A DNA stretch of 64,000 bases from Pseudophaeomoniella oleicola. Taxonomy: Eukaryota > Ascomycota > Eurotiomycetes > Phaeomoniellales > Phaeomoniellaceae. The stretch is from positions 62,001-126,000 of the forward strand of contig QWDQ01000039.1 in NCBI GenBank assembly GCA_003868215.1. Reading direction: 5' to 3'. The translations under genes were made by a program, and so were the position numbers. This document shows positions 34,631 to 46,062 of the stretch, piece by piece (position 1 is the stretch's first letter; each line of letters opens with the position of its first letter). The notes under the pieces are model-generated. The model was not told the origin of the DNA. It did no database searches and saw only the letters and a list, made by a program, of their open reading frames with translations.

Positions 34631-35095
34631 TCACTTATGATATGCTCTGGTAGGCGGTTCCGGCATTGCCAGATTTTCGCCAGCATGCTCATTGTGTTCC
34701 ATATCTCCCTCCTCCTTGTCCTGCTTTTCACGCGCCAACTCGTCATACTCCGGCAAACCTCCGGCCCCTTTGATCTCGTACTTGGGCAATGCCATCTCTT
34801 CCCCGTCTCCATCACCAGCTCGGGTACGAGGACTGACAACCCCGTTGCGTGGATCCACGATCTTTCGCCGGCGGTCCAAACGGGATAGGATCCACCACAT
34901 GAAAGCCACGACGACAACGATGCCGAATGATGCAACGATAGCGATAGGAATGAAAATGTTTAAGTAGTGTTTTGTATTGTCATGATGGGCAGCGGCGGTG
35001 CTTGTTGTGTGTGCCGTTTGCGAAGCGGTCGGGGTAGGAGATGTGCTGTAGGAAAAGGGGGAGGCGGAGGTTAAGAAGGTCGTAGGTGAGGCCAT
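34631..35095 (-). CDS. Single-pass membrane protein with Ser/Thr-rich exterior and two LPxY motifs
   Basis: 154 residues from the ATG at 35095. Residues 1-40 are Ser/Thr/Ala-rich with no cleavable signal peptide evident. One strong TM segment follows (IFIPIAIVASFGIVVVVAFM, ~44-66), then the basic stop-transfer SRLDRRRK and an acidic cytosolic tail. The tail contains LPKY and LPEY, which resemble the L/PPxY motifs bound by Rsp5-type ubiquitin ligase WW domains. Such small Ser/Thr-TM-tail proteins are common in filamentous fungi and of unknown role; wall-sensor or arrestin-adaptor-like functions are possible but unsupported. The frame extends upstream to 35245 in basic, poorly coding-like sequence, so the internal start is preferred. 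Confidence 0.6.
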   Translation of the reverse strand: MASPTTFLTSASPFSYSTSPTPTASQTAHTTSTAAAHHDNTKHYLNIFIPIAIVASFGIVVVVAFMWWILSRLDRRRKIVDPRNGVVSPRTRAGDGDGEEMALPKYEIKGAGGLPEYDELAREKQDKEEGDMEHNEHAGENLAMPEPPTRAYHK

Positions 35096-37086
35096 ATCGA
35101 AACCTCTGAGGTTTTTATGGACAGGTAGACCGGCGAGTCGTAGGAAAATGTTATAAGTCCAAAGTAATATTGATAGGGGGAAGCACTTCAACGAAAAGCG
35201 TAGCAGTGACTTTCGTCCTCTCGAAAGATATCTCGTAGTATTCAAGAGCAGATAAACAACGTTGGTATGTATGTGATCACCGTTGAAGAATAAAACAACA
35301 TCTTTTCTATTCTCTCTCCCTGCGTCCTGCCCTCTCCTTTTATATCTACGCTCGTCCTGCCTTTACTTCAACTTCAAGCGTAGGTAACATACTCAAAACC
35401 TACCCAATTCGGACGTCCTCCTTGCTTTAGTTTACCTGCCCTACCTGTGCACGCACGTACGCATGCACGTTACATCTTCAAGTATGTAGGTAGATAGGCA
35501 AGTGACAGCTTACATCATATATACCTAACCTTATCTATGTAGATATTCCAGCGTGTTGCATTGATGGCACATGCCACATATCTTTTGGATGCTCCCTTTT
35601 CTCCCAACCACCATTTCTTGTTCGGCGTTCCTTGCAGATTGGGGAAGGGAAGCATTGTGATACTTTCCTCAATTGGAACAGAGAGAGCTAGCATGTGTGT
35701 GCCGTACATATGTAGGTTAGGTACACTGTAGAGACAGTAGTTATTGTGGTTTCTGGTCTAAGTAGGTAGGTAGTTTAATACAGGTGACTATTAGTCATCT
35801 GGGTAAGGTGATGATGATAGGGATGATGGAAGTTGGATACCAGGACTCAAGAATGGAAGGGAAAGAAAAAAGGGAAAGTTTTGATGAAAGAGGAAGGTTT
35901 TCTACATGGAGAAAGTGTTTCAGGGACCAATAACTAATTACTTCAGAGACTGGATGGGTTGAAGACGGGAGGGGAGGGGTGGCGGGTGTCGGAATCTGCT
36001 GCCTGAAGAATTTCCTATCTAGCTAATATCGCTGACATAGGAGGTTATCACTGATGCAACTAATAGCTGGTACATCTCTTGGAATAGTAACTATAAGATG
36101 AAGCTTGCAGAATTGAACATAATCATCTTGAAGATTGAATGAGACAACTGAAGTAATTACTAATTAAGTTACCTAGGTCTCTTTCAAGAATCTGCGAAGA
36201 TGCTGTCATTCATAGAGAATTATTAAAACCATTGTTAAGCTGATCTTGCAATAGAAGACAAATAGAGAGACAGACGACCTCTTTCTATTATAAGTACCTT
36301 GAGATATGATATCGAGAAAGAAATCTCAGCTATAGTCTAGGTAATACTTGATTATTCCTTTCTTCTCTCTTCTCTCTCATACGGCATACCTTCCCCCTCT
36401 TTCTCTCCCCCAAGTATTATTACCACTCCATACAACCTCCGTTTTCCACGCCCTAACTCGTCTGACGGACGCGGTCTTGGCATTATGCCTCAGCGCGGTA
36501 AGTGAAGGTACCTATTCGGGTAACGCGGCGCGGGTACGTGCATGAGATGCGGGATGGAGCCTCATTGTGGGGTTGTATTGGTTTGAAAATACGATGTATT
36601 CGCAGAAAATGGATTTCAGTTTAGTTTGGGTACCTAGGTAAGATAAGGTGGGTGGTAATTAGGTGGTAACTAGGTGAGGTAAAGCGACTTCATCGTTGTG
36701 GACGGAGTCAGCACTGGGGCATGTTGACAGAGCAGTTAAAATGAACCTTCACCTATAATGGACAAGGCAGGTAAGGTAGGTAAGTTAGATAAGGTACCTT
36801 AGGTACATATGGTAGTCTATGTGGATAGGTATGGAAGGACATAAAGCAGTCACAGTGCGTGTACTGCAGGCATTCCCCCCCCCTTTCGCCTCCGTTGGTC
36901 AATCGTGATCGATCTACGGAAAGTAAATGAAATGCTCCCAAATCATCATCAGTCATTGTTGAAACGCCATCATTTCGCTCTCTTATCCCTATGCCGTATT
37001 CGTACAAAGAAGCCTCATGAACGATGTCAATAACCAGCTTATATATTCATATATCACATCCATCCAACAGCCCTCAGATGACATGA
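35096..37086. other. Gene-free 2-kb intergenic region
   Basis: Spacer between the 5' side of the membrane protein gene and the 3' end of PPG1. It is rich in GTAGGTA/TACCTA elements, including a perfect TACCTAGGTA at 36631-36640 and a partial one near 36170, with pyrimidine tracts (36355-36415) and a C run near 36876. No credible ORF on either strand. Confidence 0.6.
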
Positions 37087-38632
37087 TTATAGAAAATATT
37101 CATTTCTTCCAGGGCGAGCCGCTGGGACACATCGTAGTTCATCCTTGACCGCACTGAAAAGCTTGAAATTCGGTTTCATATCCTCGTTGACCTCGCACAC
37201 ACTTGCCATGTTACCGCATCGGTAGCAATAGTTGGGCGCAGACCAGACAGTCACCACATCCTGGTTCTTGAAATGATACTTAAACCCTTCATTGACCAGT
37301 TGGTGGGCACGAGCAATAAGTGATAGGCCGTTGACATGGCAGAATTCTGTTGCGACTTTGTCCCCGAAAAGCCAACCAGCACCTCTAGGACTAACAGCCC
37401 AGGTCTCAACATCTTCTGGATCTGACCAGACCAGATCGCAAAATGCTCCTTCATGAGGAATTTCCTGCGCTCGGGCAACAACACGAATTTGGTCTAGGGT
37501 CCTGATTTCAGGACTCAGACCACCGTGGACACAAAGAACTTTGCCATCGACAATGGCGCCCAATGTCATAAAGTCGAAGACTTGACAACAAGCCTTCCAG
37601 ACGGACGTGTTGCCGTACTTTTGGGCACACTCTTCATAAAAGCCATATACCTGCGTAATCTGTCGAGACTCATGATTACCACGGACGAGCGTAATCTTAT
37701 CTGGATATCTGTGGAGAGGTTAGAAAGCAACGAACACGAAGGCGAGCCTGCTTTCACTCACTTTGCCTTTAAACAGAGCAGCAACGTCAACGTCTCCAGA
37801 CTGAAATATCCTCTGTCTACGTAGTCTCCCAGAAACACAAAATTGGTATTTAACGTCCGCACTTCCGAAGGACTGTCGTCGCCACCGTTACTGGAATCAA
37901 CGTCTCCTGCATCACTGACTTCGCTGCTTTCGGTGCTCTCTTCCGGGGGACCACCGGAAACCCTGAGCTTCTTCTTGAGCTTTGGGTTTGTGATTGTAGT
38001 TGGTGGCTCAATATCAGCGGATGAGATGAGACTCTCCGCAGCTGTTGTCGGTCGTTCTGGATTTGTCTCTCCTGGCATCCCACCGGCGACTCTGAAAAGC
38101 TCGAGGAGATCGTAGAATTGTCCATGAATGTCGCCACATATCGTCACTGGCGTGGAGACTGGTTGTATATTCGATTCTGTAGCACTGATTAGCCAGAGTG
38201 TTCCAATGATGGCGACATATGTAGCTCACCTTCCATCATGAATTCCTTGACCATCTCACACAACTGCTTCATATGCGCCTCTGACAGATATTTGCAATTC
38301 TTCGCCGCCTCTAACCATTCGTCTGGGCCAGCATTTGGCTTAAGACGAGCAGGTCCCGGCTGAGGGACTCTGGGCTTGCTTGACATCGCGGGCGGCAGCA
38401 CTTGTGTTTGGGTTGCAGTAACAGGGAGCAGGTATGCGGTCGGGTTAACCACCCTCCGAGCGGTGTAGACGTCTGCGTCGCTGACAGCTCGAGATCGGCG
38501 ATGTGAACGACTAAGGATGGGAAGATCGGAGACAGCCTGGTTTATTCCAGTAAGACCATCAACTTCATCGATTACGGGGAACGACTCGCAAGGTGATGAA
38601 TCCGTATCCTCGTAGCCCTGGTTGTGGGTCAT
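37087..38632 (-). CDS. PPG1: PP2A-like serine/threonine phosphatase catalytic subunit, Ppg1 type
   Basis: Three exons (38632-38230, 38176-37762, 37708-37087; introns of 53 bp), 479 residues. The phosphoesterase metal motifs are intact: [17 protein letters not shown] and RGNHESRQ, plus the distal [11 protein letters not shown] block. The C-terminus ends NEYFL, like the PP2A-type DYFL tail. The start of the catalytic core, [20 protein letters not shown], fits Ppg1. Two departures from plain PP2A: a ~90-residue N-terminal extension if the ATG at 38632 is used (the ATG at 38386, MSSKPRV, is the alternative), and a ~70-residue acidic/Ser-rich insertion between GDIHG and GDYVDRG. Ppg1 acts with the Far/STRIPAK-like complex in yeast. 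Its start lies 289 bp from the divergent UPF3 start. Confidence 0.9.
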
Positions 38633-38921
38633 GATAGTGATGGGCTTGGATTTCCTCCGCACGGGCCACAGCGACCGCTACATCACAAGAATAGCGGGCA
38701 AACGGCCTTCTCCAACGCAATCGTTTATCGCCGGTTTGGAGTAAAATCAAGTTCAAGTATGCAGGTCGCGCCAGCGGGTGATACAGCAACAGGATACAGA
38801 TTATCGCTGCGGTGGTAGCTGCAGTGCAATGAACTGGAAGCAGTCTGCAATTTCCATAACTGCATTCTGCCTTGGGAAGGTTGGGCCCGCGCAATAGGCC
38901 TTGCTGCGACCTTATTCGATA

Positions 38922-40894
38922 ATGTCGTCTCAACAGCCAGGCCCACGCTCAGCAGAATCTGCCCCTGCGTCAACGCCTGGAAAAGGTTCGGGTGGCGTGC
39001 TCCCCGTATCTGCTGCAGCTCTGAAAAAGTCCACGGTAAACTCTGGGTCTGCTCGATCTTCAAATAGGGCCCCGGCGCCTAGACTCAAGCTCATCCTACG
39101 ACGGTTACCCCCAGGTCTTACAGAAGATGAATTTATCGCGGCATTAGGCCCTGAGTGGCAGGTAGGGGCTGGAAAGGTTGACTGGGTGGCATACAAGTCA
39201 GGCAAGGTTTCTAGAGAGTATGTCAAGTCGCCAATTTTATGAACGTAGCTCTGACCTCATCCAGTCCTGCGAAACCATCTAGACCTGCTCGAGCATATCT
39301 CAAGGTCAAGGACCAGCCGCTCATCACCCTACTCTCTGAGAGAGTCAAGGAAACCAGCTTCCAAGATGTGAAGAATTCTGTCAATGACCCTTGCTTGATG
39401 GGTCCTCCGTCTCTAGAGTTCGCGCCTTACAACCGTGTCCCTGGCGGACGAGTACGGAAAGATGGCCGTCAAGGCACTATAGATCAAGATCCTGAGTTCA
39501 TTGCGTTCCTTCACAGTCTTACAGAGCCTATCACAAAGCCCACTGCGAACGGAGATGCCACTGAGACCAGGACAGAGGCTGAGAAAAATACAATTACACC
39601 GCTTATTCAGTACATCAAGGAGAAGAAGGCAAACAAAGCCAAAGAGAAAGCGGAGAAAGCAGCCGAAAAGTCAGCCAAATCTCAGAAGGGTAAGCAATCT
39701 AAGGAAGACAAAGGTGCGAAAGGAGAGGTCAAGAAAGTGTCCGTGATGAAGAAGGATAAGAGTGAGACCAAGGCCACCGGAGAGCAAGGCCAAGTCGAGA
39801 AAGCTACCAAAGACGCGGCCAAGGCAGCAAACAAGCAGGCTGCTGCCATGAAAGGAAAGGATTCCGCGGGAAAGACTTCAGATCCTGCGGCGCAGAAGGA
39901 TGTAGGAAGTACAACTCCCAAGGCTGAACGAGAACGCCGTCCTGCTCGGTCTGCTCTCCAGACCTTACAGCGTGATTTGGCTCAGGCAGCGAGCCCACGC
40001 TCAGAACGTCGGTCTAAAGCTGCGAAAGATTCCGCATCCAAAGCCAGTGAATCCTCGGCAAAAATAGCTACAACACCTTCGCAGCCCGCAGCTGCCAAAG
40101 CATCGCAGTCGCCAAGTCCAGCGCCAACCGCTAACGCAAAGGCTGCAACCAATACCCCTTCTGGCGTGAAAGGCGGTAAGCAGGCTTCGGGACAATCGCA
40201 ACAACAAACGGCGGCCAAGTCTTCGAAATTATTTCCTGTGCCGGCAGCTGGAGCGAAGGCAGCGTTCTTGAAACATGCAAATCCATCACAGGGTGTCACT
40301 GAACCGCTCCTCGTGGCTGAATTTTCGAAATTTGGCAAGGTCATAAAATGTGAAATTGACAAGCGAAAGGGGTTTGGTTACATCGACTTCGAAGAGCCCG
40401 AAAGCTTAAAAACAGCTATGGCAGCAAGCCCTGTCAAAGTTGGCGACAAAGGCGGTAGCGTAGTCGTGCTCGAGAAACGAGGCGGTCCTGGCTCTGGCAG
40501 CACTAAAGGAGGAGGCTCAACACCTGCAAAATCTGGACAAGCACGAGATGCATCCCCAGCTCCTTCGACCCCTACATCTTCCGTACAAGCAGTACATGCA
40601 CCGTCAGAGACCGCCTCGAATGCCTCTCTGGCTCCAAAAGACAATTCTGCCCCAACCACTCCATCCCTCACCGCATCGACCCCAACATCTTCGGCAACTC
40701 CAGCCAGTGCCACCAAGACAGCGAATGCAGGTGCTCGAGGTGGACAAGACAAAGGCGGTGGTCGTGGTGGCTCTGGACGAGGGGGGCGTACTGGCGGTAA
40801 CCGGGGACGAGGTAATCGAGGAGGAAGCAACACTGGTAATGCTGGAAATGCATCAACACAACCCACAGCAGTCCCTGCTGGTGACAAGAAGTGA
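38922..40894 (+). CDS. UPF3: Nonsense-mediated decay factor Upf3
   Basis: Upf3 bridges Upf2 and ribosome/exon-junction signals in nonsense-mediated mRNA decay. 641 residues in two exons (38922-39217 and 39265-40894; 47-bp intron GTATGT...CCAG). The Upf3 RNP-type domain starts at ~residue 45 (RLKLILRRLPPGLTEDEFIA) and, across the intron, continues to AYLKVKDQPLITLLSERV and FAPYNRVPGGRVRKDGRQGT. A Lys/Ala/Glu-rich charged linker follows (~200-330). A second RRM-like module lies at ~430-505 (VAEFSKFGKVIKCEIDKRKG, then FGYIDFEEPESLKTAM), and the tail is RGG-rich. The splice junction reads VSRD-PAKPSRPARAYL, as in orthologues. The family is clear from the first domain. Confidence 0.92.
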
Positions 40895-41838
40895 TGGCCG
40901 ATTTGTGACAGCATGCGCAGATGCATTCATCCACTCGTCTTCTCAAAGCAGAGCTGACTCATAATGATCAGTGAATGGCTTCGGTACAGCCCTCACGTAT
41001 GATCAACCACACTCGAAACTTCAGGGATATTCCAGACCACACAGATAACTTGCTCCGCAGTTGTCTCAATCGACTTCCATAGCATACATCTCCGAGACCG
41101 CCGATGGCGCCTTCTCGACTTGCCGATGAAAGCCCTTGTTGTTGCACAGTATCCTTTACACCCCAACATATCAACAATATCGATCCAGAGTTCTCATCAC
41201 TCACGTCTTACGAGCGACGACTATCGAGGACGAATCTCTTGCTCTTTGTAAGCACATAGCTACAACTAGACACATCCACCGGAGGACTGTGGCGAGATAC
41301 GAATATCGACCGGTCTCGTTTCACGCGACGGAAATGACCCCTCAAGAGAGCAGCATGTTTACCATTACATACCTATCCTTTACCAAATAATCGTCATCAA
41401 GAAGACTAAATCTGAAAGGGGTTTTTTTTCCCACTTCGATCTCGATAATCGATCGCTCACTCATCCGAGAAAGGGTATATTAGTAGGTAGCATAGTCCTT
41501 TATTTACTATCCTAGGTACCTAGGTAGAGATACTTATGTACTTAGGTACCTAGCTTTCATTAATAATGAGACGATATCGGAAGAAACAATATGATATCCC
41601 AGAAAGCCTTGAAAAGCTGCCATGGTATATTTATATGATTAGAGAGTAAAACTTGAATAAATATATATTATCGAAAAGGAAAGTCGAAAAGTTTGTGCTT
41701 GCTTGGCTTGCTTCATATAGCAGCAACAACAACAGCAAGAATCGAAAACTATCTGAATTCAAGTGAGAAATTGATGATTTGGTTATTATATGAGTCGCTC
41801 GTTACCAGGGAACGACATCAAATCCAGACTCAATTGAT
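40895..41838. other. Convergent 3' intergenic region
   Basis: Between the 3' ends of UPF3 and the F-box/UIM gene. Includes a T run near 41421, a doubled CCTAGGTACCTAGGTA block with a perfect TACCTAGGTA at 41517-41526, and AT-rich sequence near 41620-41680. Open frames here have no family features. Confidence 0.55.
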
Positions 41839-44800
41839 TCAATTCCAAGCGGCTTTTCCCTTCCCCTTCCCCTTTCCCTCACCTTCTTCTCCATGGTCGT
41901 TGTTGCTCGGAGATCCTCTGTTGTCTCTAAGAGCAGTGATGTTACGCTCAAGTGCCGGATAGTCATCAGCACTGTGGTATGCATCGCCAAAACGCGGAGA
42001 GTCCATCTCGTGATATTGCTGTGCTGCTGCTGCTGCTTTCCTGCTTTCTTCCTCCGCCAGACTGAGACGGATGGCGAAGTCCAACTCGTCGTCTTCTGTA
42101 TGTGGAGAATGTGTTGGTGGCACGCTACTTCCTTCACTAAGGGGAGTCGGCTGTGAGCTAGAGGGTCGAGGAGGTGAGGAGGGGGTGTTGCGTAACAGCT
42201 TCTTGGAATAGCGGATCGGTATCTCAGTAACATCACTGGCTGCAAGGGTGTCATAATAGGATGAAGTGGATATGCTAGAGGTTGGGTCACCTTCTGTGGT
42301 TGACGGTGCCTGTTGGTCCATAAGACTTAAACGAATAGCTTCGGCCACGTCTTGATCGACGTCTGCATCATTCAAATCCGTGGGGGGTGAAGAACCAGAA
42401 AGCGAAGTATCGAACAATGCTTTGGAAGAATCATTGATCGGAACAGTATCACTGCTGGCAGAGCTAACAGCACTGTTGGCGCGGGAACTCGCGCTTCGAT
42501 TGACCTGATCCGAAGAGTACGATTCCTCGCTCAGTATGGTTGCATAGGCAATCATCTCCTCTTCACTAGCTCCAGGACCAAGAAGATCAGTGCCGAATCG
42601 TCCACTGAGATGTTCTAGTTCCTTGCGCCTAGCAATTTTCTCTCGCTCCATTTCCAGCTTTTCATTCGTTATGTAGTCCTTCAGTGCACCACGGCCAGTA
42701 TGGGTATAACGTTGTTCGGCGTGGCCTACATTGCTACCTCGCTCTGATCTGCGACGGAGCTGTCGCTTGCTTGATTTGAATTGATCTGTTGCGCTTGAAT
42801 TATATGACCAATAACGCAGATGAGTACCCAAGCTAACCATGCCTCGGAGAACTGTGGGATCTGGATCCAGGACCATTGCTCCAGCGGCATAGTAGTTATT
42901 GCCGACCCCATGTATGGACATCTCGGCCTGCATTAGACGGCGTCGGGCTCGGGACGAAAACCGAGAGTTCAGTGTTCTGATAGGCTGCGTAGTAGATGCA
43001 AGAGGATCCCAAGCTTGAACCAACCCGTCATTACCACCATGTACGACGTACAGCGAAGTAACGGCAAGGCAGGATATCTGAGGGGACTCGGTGTATATAA
43101 TTCTGATAGGCGAGACGGAATTAACTATGTCTGTTGCAGGAGACGTTGAGGTGCGAATATCCCACAGTAACACAAGCCCCGTCATTAGGCCGACAGCCAG
43201 ATACCTTCCGCGTTGTCCGGGAACCTCCGAAGGAGAGAGTTGCAGCTTAGCTCCGCTGAATGGAGATGACATTGGTGAAGATGCACTAGAACCTCCATTC
43301 ATACCGAGCAATGGGTCTTCGTCGACCGTGAGAATTGCATACATTGATTCATCCAGGGCGCTGATGGAAACCTGGCAAGACTTTAGGCCGCCAAAGGTGA
43401 AATCCGACATGTACCACTCCGTTGCAGAGGACACCCAGTTAACTGAGTCTGAACTCGATGTTCTGGAGTCGGGTCCGCTCTTTGGCGTTGGAGTGATTGT
43501 CATTATTGAATGCGCAGAGGACGGGCCACCAAAGAGTGAAGGCCGCTTACTTGATGATTGAACAGCAGGGCTAGCTACGGATGCATGGACAGGTTCGGAA
43601 ACCAGCCTGCGTCTTGTAAGGCGGCGAATGGATGCCCTAGTGTCCTCATCGAGCCCGGGACTGATGATGATGATGGACTCTCCAGCACCATGGCGATCAT
43701 TCCCAGCAAAATCGACCTGTAAGATACGTCGCATATCCCATCCCTCGCAAACTTTTCGGAAATGCTTTGGTCGATAGGCCAGAAATTTCTCAATTTCTCT
43801 ACTTTCGACAATGATCTGTTCCTTACTCAGCTCCATGCCATCAGACGATGACCGCGGAGAGTAGCTTCCGTCGACAGTCTCTGAGTTGAATGGGTCTAAT
43901 CTCGCTGTCCGCTGAGTATTGTCGATCAGTGACCAACTGCAGGACCTACCAGTCACCCATGCTACCCGGTCAATTTCCTCGGGACTCAATCGCGGTTTTG
44001 TATCAGGGCGACTAGGAACATCGGTGAGATAGAAGACCTCGCCGAGAGCATTCATCACCACAACCCATATCCTACGTTGCGACTGTCGCCTGGAGGAGAG
44101 ATTCTCGTCGACTTTGATGGATATGATGGGCACTCCGGGACTGAGTACCCATTTAGCTGTCGGCTCTCCTTTGTCATAACGTCGATCATAGACCGGACTG
44201 CTACCGAGTGCATAAGCCGATAACACACCGTTTGAGAACCCTGCCAACATTCCGAAAATACCGGAAGTCAACTTCAGAACAGATTCAGACTTCGTAATCC
44301 AGACTGAGGTAACAGCACAACCAAGCATCGTTACCTCAGGGATACCCAGGTCATGGTCGGGTGAGGATTGCATTTGCAGGAAGCGTCCTCGTTGTTCGCC
44401 AATGGAAGTATAGAACACTCTTCCTCCTGGGCATGCCTCGCCATAGACTCGCCCGTACTGCTGGGAGAGATCCATGACATTCGGCATGCCGACGACGTCT
44501 CCGGGACCGAGCCCATATTCGGCATCTCCAATGTAAAGATCCGCGAAATGCTTGAAAGCCTGATGGTCGTTCACCCCCCAGTTATCCACTTTCCCGAGAG
44601 CTGGGTCACTAGCAGTGACAATGCCCTGTTCACTCGCACCGTGCATGAACAAGGGTTGCTTCTTGTTCAACCCAGTTCCAAAAGTTGCATGTATATGACT
44701 GACGGGATAGAGAAGGCTCGAGCCATAAGTTGTGACTGCAGTGGCTTGCGCTCCCGAGCTATGCCTTGGGTGACCACTCCGGGTAAGTGACTGAAACTGT

Positions 44801-45555
44801 GACGGTTTACCTCGAGCGAGGGAACGAAGAAGTCGTGTCCGCAAGATATATTCGCTTCGCCATGAAGCTAACGCACTCAGCCTGGAGAATGCACGCCTGT
44901 CAGATCTCAGGATCTGCTGGTCGTCTTTAGCATACCGTGGGTCTTCCACAGTCGTTAAAAGAGATTCTGGACCAGGAAAGTATCGCGAAAAGGCGATTCT
45001 CCAGGCGTGGGGTGTGGTGATCAAAGTATGAAATCGTTTCGAAACAAGGCTCATAGAAGATAGTGATGACGGTGAAAGATGTGACAACAAATGAGTCAAG
45101 ACCTCTGCTTATCGTCAGTAAATCTGTAGGAAACACCCGGAGGAAATCTGACCATTCGGAAAGTCTTCAATCGAGACATTGCTTCCACCCTCTTTTGACG
45201 GAACGATTTGGAACAGGATATGCTGCTGCCTTTGAGGTGTTCCTACACGTGAACGCTCGTACTCGTCGATGCGATTCAGATTCGAGGACCCTCTTGGCGA
45301 GTCGTCGTGACTGTTCAACCTTCTGATATCCGCGCGTCGGTCACTAACAGAGGAACCAGAAGAGCCAGAAGAGGTTGAGAGAGCATCGACTTCTGACGAT
45401 GCTGTAGATCCTGCGACACTCCCTGGCCCGAAGACATGGCCTGGGTCAGGCTCATGGTTCCCATGAAGTCCATGCTGGGTGGTCTGAGTGGAAAGATCGG
45501 AGTCGGTTATATAGGATTCACTGGTTGTAGATCGTTCAACGGGCGCTGATTGCAT
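41839..45555 (-). CDS. F-box protein with C-terminal ubiquitin-interacting motifs, Ufo1-like
   Basis: Substrate-receptor type F-box protein of 1222 residues: exon 45555-45153, a 48-bp intron (GTCAGA...AAGCAG), exon 45104-41839. The first ~130 residues are Ser/Thr-rich and disordered. The intron splits the F-box, which reads DFPN|EVLTHLLSHLSP, then SSLSSMSLVSKRFHTLITTP. A long beta-rich region with WD40-like strands follows (VLLWDIRTSTSPATD, YVVHGGNDGLVQAWDPLAS). The C-terminus has at least two ubiquitin-interacting motifs, EAIRLSLMDQ (~1059) and FAIRLSLAEEES (~1144). F-box + WD repeats + UIMs is the layout of yeast Ufo1, an SCF receptor that turns over Ho endonuclease in a DNA-damage-response dependent way. 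It is head-to-head with MRE11. Orthology is inferred from architecture. Confidence 0.84.
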
Positions 45556-46062
45556 ATAAAGATTTGATGATGTCGCAGAAAGAGCGTTGTGACTGAGCCA
45601 GTTGGTTCAGTCAATGAAGTACCTAATTGTATCGCGTCGAGTGTTGTTCGCTGTGTTGTTGCGATGGAAGAAAAGGAACGACGAAGGCGATTTCTGCGAC
45701 GTCTGCGACACACCAAATGATCCCTATCCCAAAACAGTATCCACGCCAAGTCCAACATGTAATCCGTCTTTCAATGCATTCTACTCGTCAACCTTGATGT
45801 CTTATAAACGATGTGTCTATGATTCAGGTCTCTTGAATTCTCTGAATGAGATACTTCCAAAGACGGTGCACAATAGTGTTTCTCCGGTTGGAAGACTTGC
45901 TGCAATGTGATACATATATCACGTGGCATAAAACAGGCAACAAACTGCCTAGCTAACTCTCGAATGCCCGTTCAATACAATTTCATGCCCATTTCATTTT
46001 GTTAAAAGCCTCTCGAGGTTTCTCTTCCTCGCCCTTATTTGCACTGTTCATGCCAGCAAAGA
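45556..46062. promoter_or_regulatory. Shared divergent promoter, Ufo1-like gene / MRE11
   Basis: 507 bp between two divergent start codons. An ATG at 46050 opens an out-of-frame 27-codon reading frame (stop at 46131-46133) that overlaps the MRE11 start at 46063. If the transcript begins upstream of 46050, it would act as an overlapping upstream ORF. Confidence 0.5.
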
